The translations under genes were made by a program, and so were the position numbers. A DNA stretch of 64,000 bases, taken from positions 124,001 to 188,000 of the forward strand of contig DASYCE010000015.1 of the NCBI GenBank assembly GCA_036500345.1. The letters run 5' to 3'. The notes below the pieces were generated by a model that was not told the DNA's origin, searched no databases, and saw nothing but the letters and a program-made list of their open reading frames with translations. Positions 50,162-58,974 of the stretch are shown in pieces. Every line of letters begins with the position of its first letter. Position 1 is the stretch's first letter. The DNA comes from Gemmatimonadales bacterium (GTDB lineage: Bacteria > Gemmatimonadota > Gemmatimonadetes > Gemmatimonadales > GWC2-71-9).

Positions 50162-50494
50162 ATGACCGACACCCGCCTCGACCTGCCGCAGGGAACGCTT
50201 GATCTCCTGATCCTGCGGACGCTTTCCCTCACGCCGATGCACGGTTGGGCGATATCGGAGCGGATTCAGCAGGTGTCGCGCGACACGCTTCAGGTGCCGC
50301 AGGGATCGCTGTATCCCGCGCTGCACCGCCTTGAGCGCCGCGGATGGATCAAGGCGCGATGGGGAGCATCCGACAACAACCGCAAGGCGAAGTTCTATCA
50401 GCTGACCCGGAGTGGCGAACGCCAGCTGGCGAACGAGACGCGCGACTGGGCGCGACTCTCCGATGCCGTCGCCCTCGTCCTGCGGATGAGCTGA
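50162..50494 (+). CDS. PadR-family transcriptional regulator (first module)
   Basis: Winged-helix repressor of 110 aa: LPQGTLDLLILRTLSLTPMHGWAI (wing/recognition N-terminus), LQVPQGSLYPALHRLERRGW and YQLTRSGERQL. Such small PadR proteins commonly sit just upstream of ADOP-type permeases, as here: the permease starts 4 bp after the stop. Ligand unknown. Confidence 0.93.
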   Translation: MTDTRLDLPQGTLDLLILRTLSLTPMHGWAISERIQQVSRDTLQVPQGSLYPALHRLERRGWIKARWGASDNNRKAKFYQLTRSGERQLANETRDWARLSDAVALVLRMS

Positions 50495-50498
50495 CCGC

Positions 50499-53177
50499 AT
50501 GCTGTCCCGAGTCTGGAGCGACCTGCGCTACCGTCTCCGCGCGCTCATGCGGTCTCGCACCGTGACGCGCGAGATCGACGCCGAACTGCAGTTTCATCTC
50601 GAGCAGGAGGCATCGAAGCATCGACAGGCGGGACTCGATCCGATCGAAGCGCAACGGAAAGCGGCGCTCGGACTGGGCGGCCTCGGCCACGTACGCGAAG
50701 AGGTGCGCGATGCGCATGGTACCGTGCTCGTCACGCGACTGATCCAGGACGCCCGCTTTGCGTTGCGCATGTTGGGGAAGAGCCCGACGTTCACCGTCGT
50801 CGCCGTGCTGGCGATCGCCCTCGGCAGCGGTGCCGTCACGACGATTGTGAGCGCTGCAAACGCGCTCCTCCTCCGTCCGATTCCCGGCATCGAGGCCCCC
50901 GATCGCGTGGTCGATCTCAATCGCACGGCGGGTCCCCAGGGCCGCGAGCCCCGCACCTCCTCGTATCCGCTCTACGTTGCGCTTCGCGATCAGTCCCGTC
51001 TCCTGAGCGGGATTGCGGCGTGGTCGGCCGCGCAGCTCACCATCACCGCTGGCGCACAGGGAACCACCGCGTTCGCGAATCTCGCGTCCGACAATTACTT
51101 CGCCGTTCTCGGCGTTCGGCCGTTGCTCGGGAGATTCTTCGCCACCGGTGACGACAGGGCGCGCGGCGCGCACGCCGAGATCGTGCTGAGCGAAGGATTC
51201 TGGCGGCAGCGGTTTGGTGGCGACTCGGCGTTGATCGGAAAAGCAGTCTCTGTCAACGGCTCGCCGTATGTGGTGATCGGTGTGGCACCTGCCGCATTCC
51301 GCGGCGTCGCGCCGCTGGTACGCACCGATGCATGGGTCCCACTCGGGATGACTGATCAGCTGCGGCCGGCGACCGCACTCCTCTCGAACCCACGCGGGTC
51401 GTGGCTGATGCTTGTCGGCCGGCTCGCGCCCCACGCGACCATCGCGGCGGCGAGCGCCGAGGCGGCGACGATACTCGCGCGACTCAAGGCGACCTCGAGC
51501 GACGTCGATCCCGACGCCGGCATGGCGATCAGCGCTGCCACCGGCGTCCCCGGCGACGCCCACGGCACCCTGGTCTCCTTCATCGCGCTCCTTCTCGTGG
51601 TCGCCACGCTGGTGCTGCTGATTGCCAGCGTGAATGTCGCCGGCATGCTCCTCGCCCGGGCGACGGCGCGACGCCACGAGATGGCGATACGCGTCGCGCT
51701 CGGCGCCGGGCGGCAACGGATCATTGCGCAATTGCTCACCGAGAGCGTGGTGCTTTTCCTCGGTGGTGCGGCTGGCGGCTACCTGATCGCCATCTGGAGC
51801 ACCCGCATCGCGAGCCGAGTCCCGTTGCGCCTCGAAGTGCCCGTCACCGTTGATCTGAGTCCCGACTATCGCGTCCTTGCCATCGCACTCGGCGTCGCGC
51901 TCATCACCGGCGTCGCCTTTGGTCTCGCCCCGGCGTTCGAAGCAACCCGGGTCGATCCGAGCGCTGGCCTCCGTACTGGCACCGCTGGCGCCGGCACGCG
52001 CCGATCATCGCTGCGGCAGGTGCTGGTGACTGCGCAACTCGCGGTCTCGCTGGTGCTCCTCATGTCGGGGGGGCTCTTCCTGCGTGCGCTCTACCGCGGG
52101 TTGCAGGTCCCGACGGGTTTTACCACGACCGGCGTGTCCACCGCAGCGCTCGACGTCAGCAGCGCCGGTTACTCGGACGATCGCGCGCGAGAGTTCTACG
52201 ACCAGCTCAAGACCCGATTGCTCGCGACTGGCAATGTCGCGGCCGTGTCGTTCATCCAGCCGCTTCCGCTCAGCAACTCGGTCTATTCGGAGGACTTTGC
52301 TGTCGAGGGGTATCAGGCGAGGACCGGCGAGCATCCCGACGGTAAGGTCGATCTGGACCTGGCGACGATCGGCGCCGACTATTTCAAGGTCACGGGCATT
52401 CCGATCGTGGAAGGCCGAGAGTTCGGGGTCGATGACAAGGCGACGTCGCCAAAGGTTGCCGTTATCAATCAGACCTTCGCGCAAACCTATTGGCCCGGGG
52501 TCGATCCGATCGGCCGAACGGTGACCGGCGACGAGGGGATGATGACGGTGGTCGGAGTCGCGCGTGACGCCAAGTATGCCTCCCTGAACGAAGCACCCCT
52601 TCCGTTCATCTACCTGCCGCTGACGCAGCACTGGGGAAGCGCGACTCATCTCCTCGTCAGGACATCCGGTCAGGTCGCTGCCCTCGGCACGGCAATTCGA
52701 GACGCGGTGCACGGGATCGATCCGATCTTTCCGCAACCGGTCTCGACCACACTCGACGCAGCAACGAGCGTCGCGCTCCTTCCCCAACGAATCGCGGCGA
52801 TCGTCACCGGTGCGATGGGTGCGCTCGGATTCCTCCTGGCGCTCATCGGACTGTACGGCACGCTCGCGTATCGCGTGAGTCAACGCGCCCGGGAGATCGG
52901 CCTTCGCATGGCGCTCGGCGCCGACCGTGTCGCGGTGATGCGGATGGTGCTCCGCGAAGGAATGCGGCTCGTCGCGATCGGTGGCGCCATCGGCATGGCG
53001 CTCGCTGTCGCCACGACGCGGGTCATGAGTCGCTTCCTGTTCGGAGTGAGTCCGCTCGATCCGCTCGTCTTCGCGGCGATTCCGGCGGCTCTCGTTTGTG
53101 CCGCGTTCCTCGCAATCATCGTCCCGGCCAGGAAGGCCGCAGCGACCAATCCACTCGACACGCTCCGGAATAACTGA
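50499..53177 (+). CDS. ADOP-type (MacB/FtsX-like) ABC-transporter permease without ATPase, first copy
   Basis: An 892-aa permease: N-terminal prefix of about 85 residues (ELQFHLEQEASKHRQAGL), then two repeated units, each a periplasmic MacB_PCD domain and FtsX-type TM helices (SPTFTVVAVLAIALGSGAVTT; LGFLLALIGLYGTLAYRV..REIGLRMALGADR), ending in PARKAAATNPLDTLRNN. This matches the acidobacterial duplicated orphan permease family. There is no ATPase gene nearby, so the power source is unknown. It is paired with the upstream PadR gene. Confidence 0.93.
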   Translation: MLSRVWSDLRYRLRALMRSRTVTREIDAELQFHLEQEASKHRQAGLDPIEAQRKAALGLGGLGHVREEVRDAHGTVLVTRLIQDARFALRMLGKSPTFTVVAVLAIALGSGAVTTIVSAANALLLRPIPGIEAPDRVVDLNRTAGPQGREPRTSSYPLYVALRDQSRLLSGIAAWSAAQLTITAGAQGTTAFANLASDNYFAVLGVRPLLGRFFATGDDRARGAHAEIVLSEGFWRQRFGGDSALIGKAVSVNGSPYVVIGVAPAAFRGVAPLVRTDAWVPLGMTDQLRPATALLSNPRGSWLMLVGRLAPHATIAAASAEAATILARLKATSSDVDPDAGMAISAATGVPGDAHGTLVSFIALLLVVATLVLLIASVNVAGMLLARATARRHEMAIRVALGAGRQRIIAQLLTESVVLFLGGAAGGYLIAIWSTRIASRVPLRLEVPVTVDLSPDYRVLAIALGVALITGVAFGLAPAFEATRVDPSAGLRTGTAGAGTRRSSLRQVLVTAQLAVSLVLLMSGGLFLRALYRGLQVPTGFTTTGVSTAALDVSSAGYSDDRAREFYDQLKTRLLATGNVAAVSFIQPLPLSNSVYSEDFAVEGYQARTGEHPDGKVDLDLATIGADYFKVTGIPIVEGREFGVDDKATSPKVAVINQTFAQTYWPGVDPIGRTVTGDEGMMTVVGVARDAKYASLNEAPLPFIYLPLTQHWGSATHLLVRTSGQVAALGTAIRDAVHGIDPIFPQPVSTTLDAATSVALLPQRIAAIVTGAMGALGFLLALIGLYGTLAYRVSQRAREIGLRMALGADRVAVMRMVLREGMRLVAIGGAIGMALAVATTRVMSRFLFGVSPLDPLVFAAIPAALVCAAFLAIIVPARKAAATNPLDTLRNN

Positions 53178-53264
53178 AGCAGCTCCGGCTCCGGTGTGCG
53201 GTGCGCCAATGGCCGGTGCAGTATATTCCCGCATCCCCCACGATCAACTTTCCGAGAGCTCGCC

Positions 53265-54383
53265 ATGCATCGCGCCGCGTACATCACGCTGTCGCTCGTC
53301 GTTGCCGCAATCCCGGTCACGCCCCTCATCGCGCAGGCGCCGCCGGTCAACAGTGCACCGACCTTCACCGTGGGCACGGCAACGGCCCGGCGCGGCGAAC
53401 GGGCGACTGGCACAATCACCGTCCCTGCCGGAGTCGACTCCGGCTACGTGATGCAGGTCGCGGTGATTCACGGCGCGCGCCCGGGGCCGGTCCTGGCGCT
53501 GGTATCGGGGCAGCACGGAACCGAATACAGCACCATCATCGGGATGCAGCGACTGGTGCCGAAGATCGATCCGAAGACGCTGGCAGGAACCGTCATCATC
53601 ATCCCCGTCGTGAACGTGCCGTCATTCACGTCCATGACGCCGGCGCGCAATCCGACCGACAGGAAATCGATGCTCGGCGTCTGGCCCGGCGACAGCAGCG
53701 GGACCCAGAGCTACCGCGCCGTGGCGATCCTGATGCGCGAAGTCGTCAACCAGGCGAACGTGATCGTCGATTTCCACGGCGGCGATCTCGACGAAGACAT
53801 CGGCATTCCGTTTTCCGCGGCGGTGCGCGGCGGGCGCGCCGGTCCTGATTCCGAGAGCGTTCGGCTTGCGATCGCCTTCGGCCTCAAGCACATCCAGATC
53901 ATCGATCGCGATGCCGCCTCGCCGCGAGTGGGAAGCCGGATCGACGGGCAGGCGCTCCTGCAGGGGAAGCCGGTGATTCTCGTCGGCGTCGGACGAAGTG
54001 GCGTCGTGACCGATGGAGACATCGCCAATGTCGACAACGGCTGCCTCAACCTTCTCGGCGCGCTCAAGATGATCGACCGGCGGCGGACCCCGTCGTATGC
54101 GCCGGTCTGGCTCGACGCCGCAGCACCTCGTATTGCGGCGCAGGGGCCGGGGGCGTTCTTCGCGGCGGTCCCTCACGGTGCCATGGTGAAGAAGGGGCAG
54201 CCCCTTGGCTACACTACCGATCTTCTCGGCGCCCGAACCGGCGACGTGCCATCTCCGATCGACGGACTCGTCGTGTACGTCCACGGCGTCCCTTCGATGC
54301 AGCGGGGAACCACGCTCGCCGAGGTCCTTCCTGTCCTGCCGGGCGTCCCGGCGTGGAAGGCGCCGGCACGGAACCGTCCGTGA
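53265..54383 (+). CDS. Secreted succinylglutamate desuccinylase/aspartoacylase-like protein
   Basis: A 372-aa exported protein: signal peptide (LSLVVAAIPVTPLIAQ), a barrel with zinc site HxxE in GQHGTEYSTI and a second His in VIVDFHGGDLDED, plus the AstE/AspA family segments IIIPVVNVPSFTSMTPARNPTD and GQALLQGKPVILVGVGRSG. The M14-like fold hydrolyses acyl or peptide bonds; substrate unknown. A TATATT (53222-53227) might be the -10 box; no -35 match is seen. ATG 53265 starts the signal peptide. Confidence 0.8.
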   Translation: MHRAAYITLSLVVAAIPVTPLIAQAPPVNSAPTFTVGTATARRGERATGTITVPAGVDSGYVMQVAVIHGARPGPVLALVSGQHGTEYSTIIGMQRLVPKIDPKTLAGTVIIIPVVNVPSFTSMTPARNPTDRKSMLGVWPGDSSGTQSYRAVAILMREVVNQANVIVDFHGGDLDEDIGIPFSAAVRGGRAGPDSESVRLAIAFGLKHIQIIDRDAASPRVGSRIDGQALLQGKPVILVGVGRSGVVTDGDIANVDNGCLNLLGALKMIDRRRTPSYAPVWLDAAAPRIAAQGPGAFFAAVPHGAMVKKGQPLGYTTDLLGARTGDVPSPIDGLVVYVHGVPSMQRGTTLAEVLPVLPGVPAWKAPARNRP

Positions 54384-54421
54384 TGGCGCCTCCCCTCGCT
54401 CTTCGCTGAGCGCGCCGCGGC

Positions 54422-54991
54422 CTACGCCTTCTGCGGAGCCCACTTCGGCGCTTCCACACCGAACTCCTTCGAATAGCGGGCGAGTAGCTGCTGCCACGCG
54501 GGGAGCTTCATCGTCTCCATCCCGGCAGTGCGGCCAATCGGCTCTCCACCAAGGAAGCGGTCGAGCACATCGAGACAGACGTGCCATCCGGCGGCCCCCA
54601 TCGCGATGAATCGTTTGTCGATATGGTGCCAGAGGGTGAGCCGCGTGCCGCCATTCGCAAGCGGCTCGAGCTCCCAGCGCAGATCCTGATCACCGCCGCC
54701 CCAGTTGAACTCCAGCGCGCGATTCGCCTCGGCGACCTTGACCCGCGTCTCGGTGACCTGGGGTGATGGCGCGCCAACGGTGGTCAACGTGACCGGTCCG
54801 ACGCTGCCCATGTCGCGATCGGCATCGAACGGAGCCCATTCGCGCAGTTCGGATGGATCGGTCAACGCGCGCCACACCTTGTCGGGGGCGTAGGGGAGTT
54901 CTCGCCGAACAATCAGCGTCCAGACTTCGGCCGACTTGTCGACCTCGGCGTGAACTGCATCACTCGGCGTGTACTTCGTCTGTTCGTTCAC
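54422..54991 (-). CDS. SRPBCC/AHSA1-family protein
   Basis: A 189-aa START-like domain protein (SRPBCC superfamily): VWTLIVRRELPYAPDKVWRALTDPSELREW and ALEFNWGGGDQDLRWELEPLANGGTRLTLWH show the typical alternating pattern. GTG 54991 has AAGGA upstream and overlaps the ArsR stop (GTGA), so the two are one unit, an arrangement often seen for ArsR-linked Aha1-like proteins. Confidence 0.85.
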   Translation of the reverse strand: MNEQTKYTPSDAVHAEVDKSAEVWTLIVRRELPYAPDKVWRALTDPSELREWAPFDADRDMGSVGPVTLTTVGAPSPQVTETRVKVAEANRALEFNWGGGDQDLRWELEPLANGGTRLTLWHHIDKRFIAMGAAGWHVCLDVLDRFLGGEPIGRTAGMETMKLPAWQQLLARYSKEFGVEAPKWAPQKA

Positions 54992-55326
54992 GGTTTCCTT
55001 CTTCCTTTCGCGGTGTGGGCCTTTTCCATCCGGCCGAGATGTTGCTCGAGGGCATCGACGTGCCGTGACCAGTGCCGGCGGAACTGCGCCAGCCAGCTGT
55101 CGATTTCGCGGAGCGGTTCCGGGCGCAGCCGATAGAGCCGGTGCTGCGCATCGACGCGCGCCTCGACAAAGCCGGCCTCGCGGAGGACGCGCAGGTGCTT
55201 GGAGACCGTCGGCTGCGGCAGCTGCAGCGCACGCTCGATCTCCCCGACGGAGCGGTCCGAGGCGGCAAGGAGGGTCAGGATCGCCCGGCGGTTCGGTTCC
55301 GCGACGACGGTAAACGTGGATACCAT
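54988..55326 (-). CDS. ArsR-family transcriptional regulator
   Basis: A 112-aa winged-helix protein: FTVVAEPNRRAILTLLAASDRSVGEIERAL, LPQPTVSKHLRVLREAGFV (recognition helix) and DAQHRLYRLRPEPL. No metal-binding Cys motif of ArsR/SmtB is present, so the inducer is unknown; it may repress the SRPBCC gene with which it overlaps. The ATG 55326 lies about seven bases after a strong -10 box, with no SD, suggesting a leaderless mRNA. Confidence 0.9.
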   Translation of the reverse strand: MVSTFTVVAEPNRRAILTLLAASDRSVGEIERALQLPQPTVSKHLRVLREAGFVEARVDAQHRLYRLRPEPLREIDSWLAQFRRHWSRHVDALEQHLGRMEKAHTAKGRRKP

Positions 55327-55330
55327 GGCA

Positions 55331-55362
55331 GGTATATACCGACATTGGCATATACGAGTCAA
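55331..55362 (-). promoter_or_regulatory. Promoter and palindromic operator of the ArsR-SRPBCC unit
   Basis: On the minus strand TTGACT (55362-55357), 18 bp, then TATATA (55338-55333). The -10 is inside the perfect palindrome GGTATATACC (55331-55340), a plausible ArsR site. The start of transcription would fall at the ATG 55326. Confidence 0.55.
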
Positions 55363-55395
55363 GGGAATGCGCGGGAAGGGGATCCCCGGACCCCC

Positions 55396-58056
55396 CTATT
55401 CCTCCCGGAGCGCGGCCATCGGATTCATCCGCGATGCGCGCCTCGCCGGTATCGCGGCGGCAACAAGCCCAACGAGGAGGAGGACCGCGATGGCGCCGAC
55501 CCACGTTGTCGGATCGTTCGCGGTGAGCCCGAAGAGAAAGGATGCAATGAACCGTGTGGCGACGAGTGCCAATGCAACGCCGCCGACGATCCCCGCGACG
55601 ACCACCCGGCTCACTTCGCCCAGCACCATTCGCACGACCCGCCGGCTCGCTGCGCCGAGCGCGATGCGAATCCCGATCTCGTTGCGTCGCCGGGCGACTT
55701 GATACGCCATCGTGCCGTACAAGCCGATCAGTGCCAGCAGCAGCGCCAATCCGCCGAAAAATGTCGCAAGCGTCGCGAGGAGTCGGTCGCGGCTCAGCGA
55801 TCGCGCCACCAGCTCCTCAAGCGTGCTGAACTCGAGGCTGGCGGTGGGCGCCATGTCGGCCATGATGCTCTTCATGCCGTTCACGAGTGCGCCCGGCGGA
55901 ATGTCGCTGCGAAGCTCGATGTTGAAGTTCTTGACCGGTGACCCACGTTGCGCGGCCGGAATGTAGATCACCATCCCGACGCTGTCGCGAAGCGAGCGGA
56001 ACTTCGAGTCCTCCACGACTCCGACGACCTCGAACTGCGGGTTGGTGTTGTTCCCCATGCTCCGGCGGAACTGCCGGCCGATCGGGTCGAGCGTACCGAA
56101 CAGTCGTCGTGCGACGGTCTCCGTGATCAGTGCGACGCTGGACGACCCGGCGCCGTCTCCAGGACCAATGTCGCGGCCGCGAAGTAGGCGCGTGCCCACC
56201 GTCGCGAAATATCCGGGACTCACACGATTCACCCAGGCGAGCGCATCCATCTTGTTGGCGGGATGAAAGCCGTCTGCGCTGAGGAGTCCATTTTCACCCC
56301 GACTACCCATCGGGGTCATCGATGACAACGCCGCGGAACGAACGCCGGGGAGCGCGCGCATTCGCTCGAGGATGGCATCGGTAGAGACGGGAGTGTCGTC
56401 GACCAGGTCGGCTTGCATCAGCAGGACACCGGAACGCTGAAAGCCGGCGTGTCGTGTCGTGAGATTCCTGAACGAACCGAGGAGCAGACCGGCTGAGGTG
56501 AGCAGCACGAACGACAGTGCCACCTGGCCGGCGACCAGCACCCAGCCAGCCTGACGGCGCCCGCGGCCGACGACGCTGCGGCCATGCGCCTTGAGTGCGG
56601 CCTGCGGATCGGTACGCGCCGATTGCCACGCCGGCGCGAGACCGAAACAGGCGCCGCTCACCAGCGCCACCGCAGTGGTGAAGGCCAGGACCCGCCAATC
56701 GATGCCGAGGGCGAGCCACGCCGTGCTTCCACCGGCGGAGAGGAAGCTGGTGATGAGGTTGGCGCCCCAGCCGGCGAAGATCACGCCGAGAGCGGCGCCC
56801 GCGAGCGACAGCAGCATCGCTTCGGTCAGCATCTGGCGAATCAATCGAGCGCGCCCCGCGCCGAGTGCCAGTCGGATCGCGGCTTCATGTTGACGGACGG
56901 TGGCACGCGCCAGCAGGAGATTCGCGACGTTGGCGCAGGCAATCAGCAGCACGAGCGCCACCACGACCATCAGCACGCGGAGCGCCCCGGCGTATTGCAG
57001 CCGCAACGAGGAGAACCCGTTGGCTTCGGGCGTGACGGTGAGGGTCCGTTTGAGATAGCTCGACTGCAGGTCCGGTGGCCAGTCGGAAGGGAGCGTTGCC
57101 GTCATGATGCTCGGCGCGAGGGCGGCGAGGCGGGCACCGGTTTGGGCCGCGGTGGCGCCTGCGACGGGCCGAACCATGATATTCAGCCACCAGTTGCTCC
57201 GGCCGTCGAGGCCGTCCTGGCCGCCGTCGACGATCGGCTCGCTGCAGATCGGCAGATAGAGTTGCGACTGTCGGCCGACGGTCATGCCGAAGAAGCTCGG
57301 GTCGAGCACACCGGCCACTGTGAACGGATGCGAATTCACCGTCAGCGTCTTGCCGATCGCGCTCCTGGCGCCGCCGAACTCCGTCTGCCAGAGCCCGTAG
57401 CTGATCACCGCGATCGGCGCGCAGCCGCGAATGTCATCCGACAGGGCGATGGTGCGCCCGAGAATTGCCGGGACGCCCAGCGACGAGAAATAGCCGCCGC
57501 TTACCCATTCACCGCTGACGTTTCGTGCTTCGCCGCCCGTGGCGAGATTGAACCGGTCCTGCCCGTAGGCAAAAGGCCCCTGAAAGAGATCGTTGTGTCT
57601 GCGGATCTCCTCCCAGAGGGGGTTCGTGAATGTGTTGTCCTGACCGTTGCTCATCGCCACCTGGAGTAGCGTCTCCGGATGCCGGACCGGCAGCGACCTC
57701 AGCATCACCGCATTGATCAGCGAGAAGATCGCGGTGTTGGCGCCGATGCCCAGCGCGAGGGAGATCACTGCGACGAGTGCAAAACCACGATTGGCGCGCA
57801 GGCCTCGCAGCGTCAACCGCAGGTCGGCGATCAGCGCATCGAGCCAGGCGAAGGTGTCGGCGTCTCGCGTCCGTTCCTTGAGGCCGGTGCGATTGCCGAA
57901 GCGGCGTGTCGCTTCCGCGCGCGCGGCATCGTCGCTGAGGCCCGACGCCGTCAGATGATCGGCGCGCTCCGCCAGATGAAAGGCGATCTCGCGATCGAGC
58001 GCGGTCGAGTGGCGATTGGAATGCAGCAGGTTGCGAAGACGGTCGAACCATGCCAT
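55396..58056 (-). CDS. ADOP-type (MacB/FtsX-like) ABC-transporter permease without ATPase, second copy
   Basis: An 886-aa permease with the same architecture as the copy at 50499: prefix (EIAFHLAERADHLTASGL), first unit with GFALVAVISLALGIGANTAIFSLI and FLSAGGSTAW, second unit with LALLLALIGLYGTMAYQV and ending ARRASRMNPMAALREE. MacB_PCD domains and FtsX TM segments alternate. No ATPase is present. It is 27 bp downstream of its PadR gene. Confidence 0.93.
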   Translation of the reverse strand: MAWFDRLRNLLHSNRHSTALDREIAFHLAERADHLTASGLSDDAARAEATRRFGNRTGLKERTRDADTFAWLDALIADLRLTLRGLRANRGFALVAVISLALGIGANTAIFSLINAVMLRSLPVRHPETLLQVAMSNGQDNTFTNPLWEEIRRHNDLFQGPFAYGQDRFNLATGGEARNVSGEWVSGGYFSSLGVPAILGRTIALSDDIRGCAPIAVISYGLWQTEFGGARSAIGKTLTVNSHPFTVAGVLDPSFFGMTVGRQSQLYLPICSEPIVDGGQDGLDGRSNWWLNIMVRPVAGATAAQTGARLAALAPSIMTATLPSDWPPDLQSSYLKRTLTVTPEANGFSSLRLQYAGALRVLMVVVALVLLIACANVANLLLARATVRQHEAAIRLALGAGRARLIRQMLTEAMLLSLAGAALGVIFAGWGANLITSFLSAGGSTAWLALGIDWRVLAFTTAVALVSGACFGLAPAWQSARTDPQAALKAHGRSVVGRGRRQAGWVLVAGQVALSFVLLTSAGLLLGSFRNLTTRHAGFQRSGVLLMQADLVDDTPVSTDAILERMRALPGVRSAALSSMTPMGSRGENGLLSADGFHPANKMDALAWVNRVSPGYFATVGTRLLRGRDIGPGDGAGSSSVALITETVARRLFGTLDPIGRQFRRSMGNNTNPQFEVVGVVEDSKFRSLRDSVGMVIYIPAAQRGSPVKNFNIELRSDIPPGALVNGMKSIMADMAPTASLEFSTLEELVARSLSRDRLLATLATFFGGLALLLALIGLYGTMAYQVARRRNEIGIRIALGAASRRVVRMVLGEVSRVVVAGIVGGVALALVATRFIASFLFGLTANDPTTWVGAIAVLLLVGLVAAAIPARRASRMNPMAALREE

Positions 58057-58083
58057 CGGAGCCGCCGGGGGTAGGAGGAAAGA

Positions 58084-58419
58084 TCAGGCGTAGCGCAGCA
58101 CGCGGCGAACGCCACTCGTCAGCCGCGCCCAGCTCGCCTCTTCGTCGGTGAGTGCCTGTCGGCCGGCGGGAGTGATGGCGTAGAAGCGGGCCTGGCGATT
58201 CTTCTCGGTGATCCCCCATTCGGCACGCACCAGCCGCTGCTGTTCCATGCGGTGGAGGGCGGGGTAGAGCGATCCCTCCTCGACGCGCAGCAAGTCGGCC
58301 GAGACGTGCTGGATGTGCGCGGTGATCGCGTAGCCGTGGAGCGGGCCGCGACTCGCCAACGTCTTGAGGACGAGGAGGGCGAGCGTGCCCTGGAGGATGT
58401 CGTTCTTCGGTTTCGCCAT
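58084..58419 (-). CDS. PadR-family transcriptional regulator (second module)
   Basis: A 111-aa winged-helix repressor: ILQGTLALLVLKTLASRGPLHGYAI, LLRVEEGSLYPALHRMEQQ and FYAITPAGRQAL. It is 27 bp upstream of the second ADOP permease. A perfect 10-bp inverted repeat lies 12-42 bases before its ATG. SD AGGGG is present. Confidence 0.93.
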   Translation of the reverse strand: MAKPKNDILQGTLALLVLKTLASRGPLHGYAITAHIQHVSADLLRVEEGSLYPALHRMEQQRLVRAEWGITEKNRQARFYAITPAGRQALTDEEASWARLTSGVRRVLRYA

Positions 58420-58431
58420 GAGTCCCCTGCC

Positions 58432-58461
58432 TAGCTATACATATCTATCTCTGTATAGCTA
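58432..58461 (-). promoter_or_regulatory. Perfect 10-bp inverted repeat, candidate PadR operator
   Basis: TAGCTATACA (58432-58441), ten bases, then TGTATAGCTA (58452-58461), both arms exact. It is just upstream of the PadR start (58419) and includes the likely -10 region (TATGTATAGCT on the minus strand). Confidence 0.65.
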
Positions 58462-58596
58462 CCGTGGGGCGTGGTGGGCGTCAAGGGGATGTCGGAGGGG
58501 TGAAGATGCAGGCGCGGGCTGAACGCCGTTTCGGACGGTGAGCGTCGGCGTTTTCGGCGGGGGTGGGGCGGTGTAACTTCACCGTCGCACGATCGA

Positions 58597-58670
58597 CGGG
58601 GTGTGGCGCAGTCCGGTAGCGCGTCCGCTTTGGGAGCGGAAGGTCCCGGGTTCAAATCCCGGCGCCCCGA
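58597..58670 (+). tRNA. tRNA-Pro (anticodon TGG)
   Basis: All stems close: acceptor CGGGGTG/CGCCCCG (one G-T wobble), D-stem GCGC/GCGC, anticodon stem TCCGC/GCGGA with loop TTTGGGA (anticodon TGG at 58631-58633), T-arm CCGGG-TTCAAAT-CCCGG and discriminator A. CCA is not encoded. A weak -10-like TAACTT lies at 58574-58579. The 3' part from 58626 is copied at 62706, so the gene is the attachment site of the adjoining element; the tRNA itself is intact. Confidence 0.97.
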
Positions 58671-58674
58671 TCAG
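58626..58674 (+). repeat. attL: 49-bp direct repeat in the tRNA-Pro 3' part
   Basis: Identical to 62706-62754 over 49 bases, from the anticodon stem to four bases past the tRNA end. The flanking bases differ (C/T before and G/C after). Confidence 0.9.
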
Positions 58675-58728
58675 GTAACATCAACAATAGCAATGCATTC
58701 AGGAAGAGGCGCTGATCGCCAGTTTGCT

Positions 58729-58755
58729 GTAGTCACAAGGTCGTAGTCACAGACA
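58729..58755 (+). repeat. Tandem GTAGTCACA repeats, left element end
   Basis: GTAGTCACA at 58729-58737 and GTAGTCACAGACA at 58743-58755, 14 bp apart. The same pair occurs in the same orientation near the right end. Confidence 0.8.
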
Positions 58756-58766
58756 TTGGAGGACAA

Positions 58767-58970
58767 ATGGCAGAGGTCATCGGCGACTCGGGCTGGGCGG
58801 CCGAACAGCGTCGCCGGCGCCTGGCCGAACGCCCAGAGCACGAGCGACTCGAAGCGCTCAACAACGTCAATCCGGCCGCAGTCTGTGCGATCGAGGGGCA
58901 CGAGTGGATCAGCCCGACCGAGTCGTCGGAGCCATTCTGCAAGCATTGCGGTGCGCCGCGGCCGGCTTAG
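58767..58970 (+). CDS. Small zinc-ribbon-like protein
   Basis: A 67-aa protein with a charged N-terminal helix (AAEQRRRRLAERPEH) and a C-terminal C-x4-H-x12-C-x2-C pattern (Cys40, His45, Cys58, Cys61). It could bind zinc. GGAGGA is the SD at 58758-58763. First gene of the element's plus-strand unit; no family recognised. Confidence 0.6.
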   Translation: MAEVIGDSGWAAEQRRRRLAERPEHERLEALNNVNPAAVCAIEGHEWISPTESSEPFCKHCGAPRPA

Positions 58971-58974
58971 GTCG

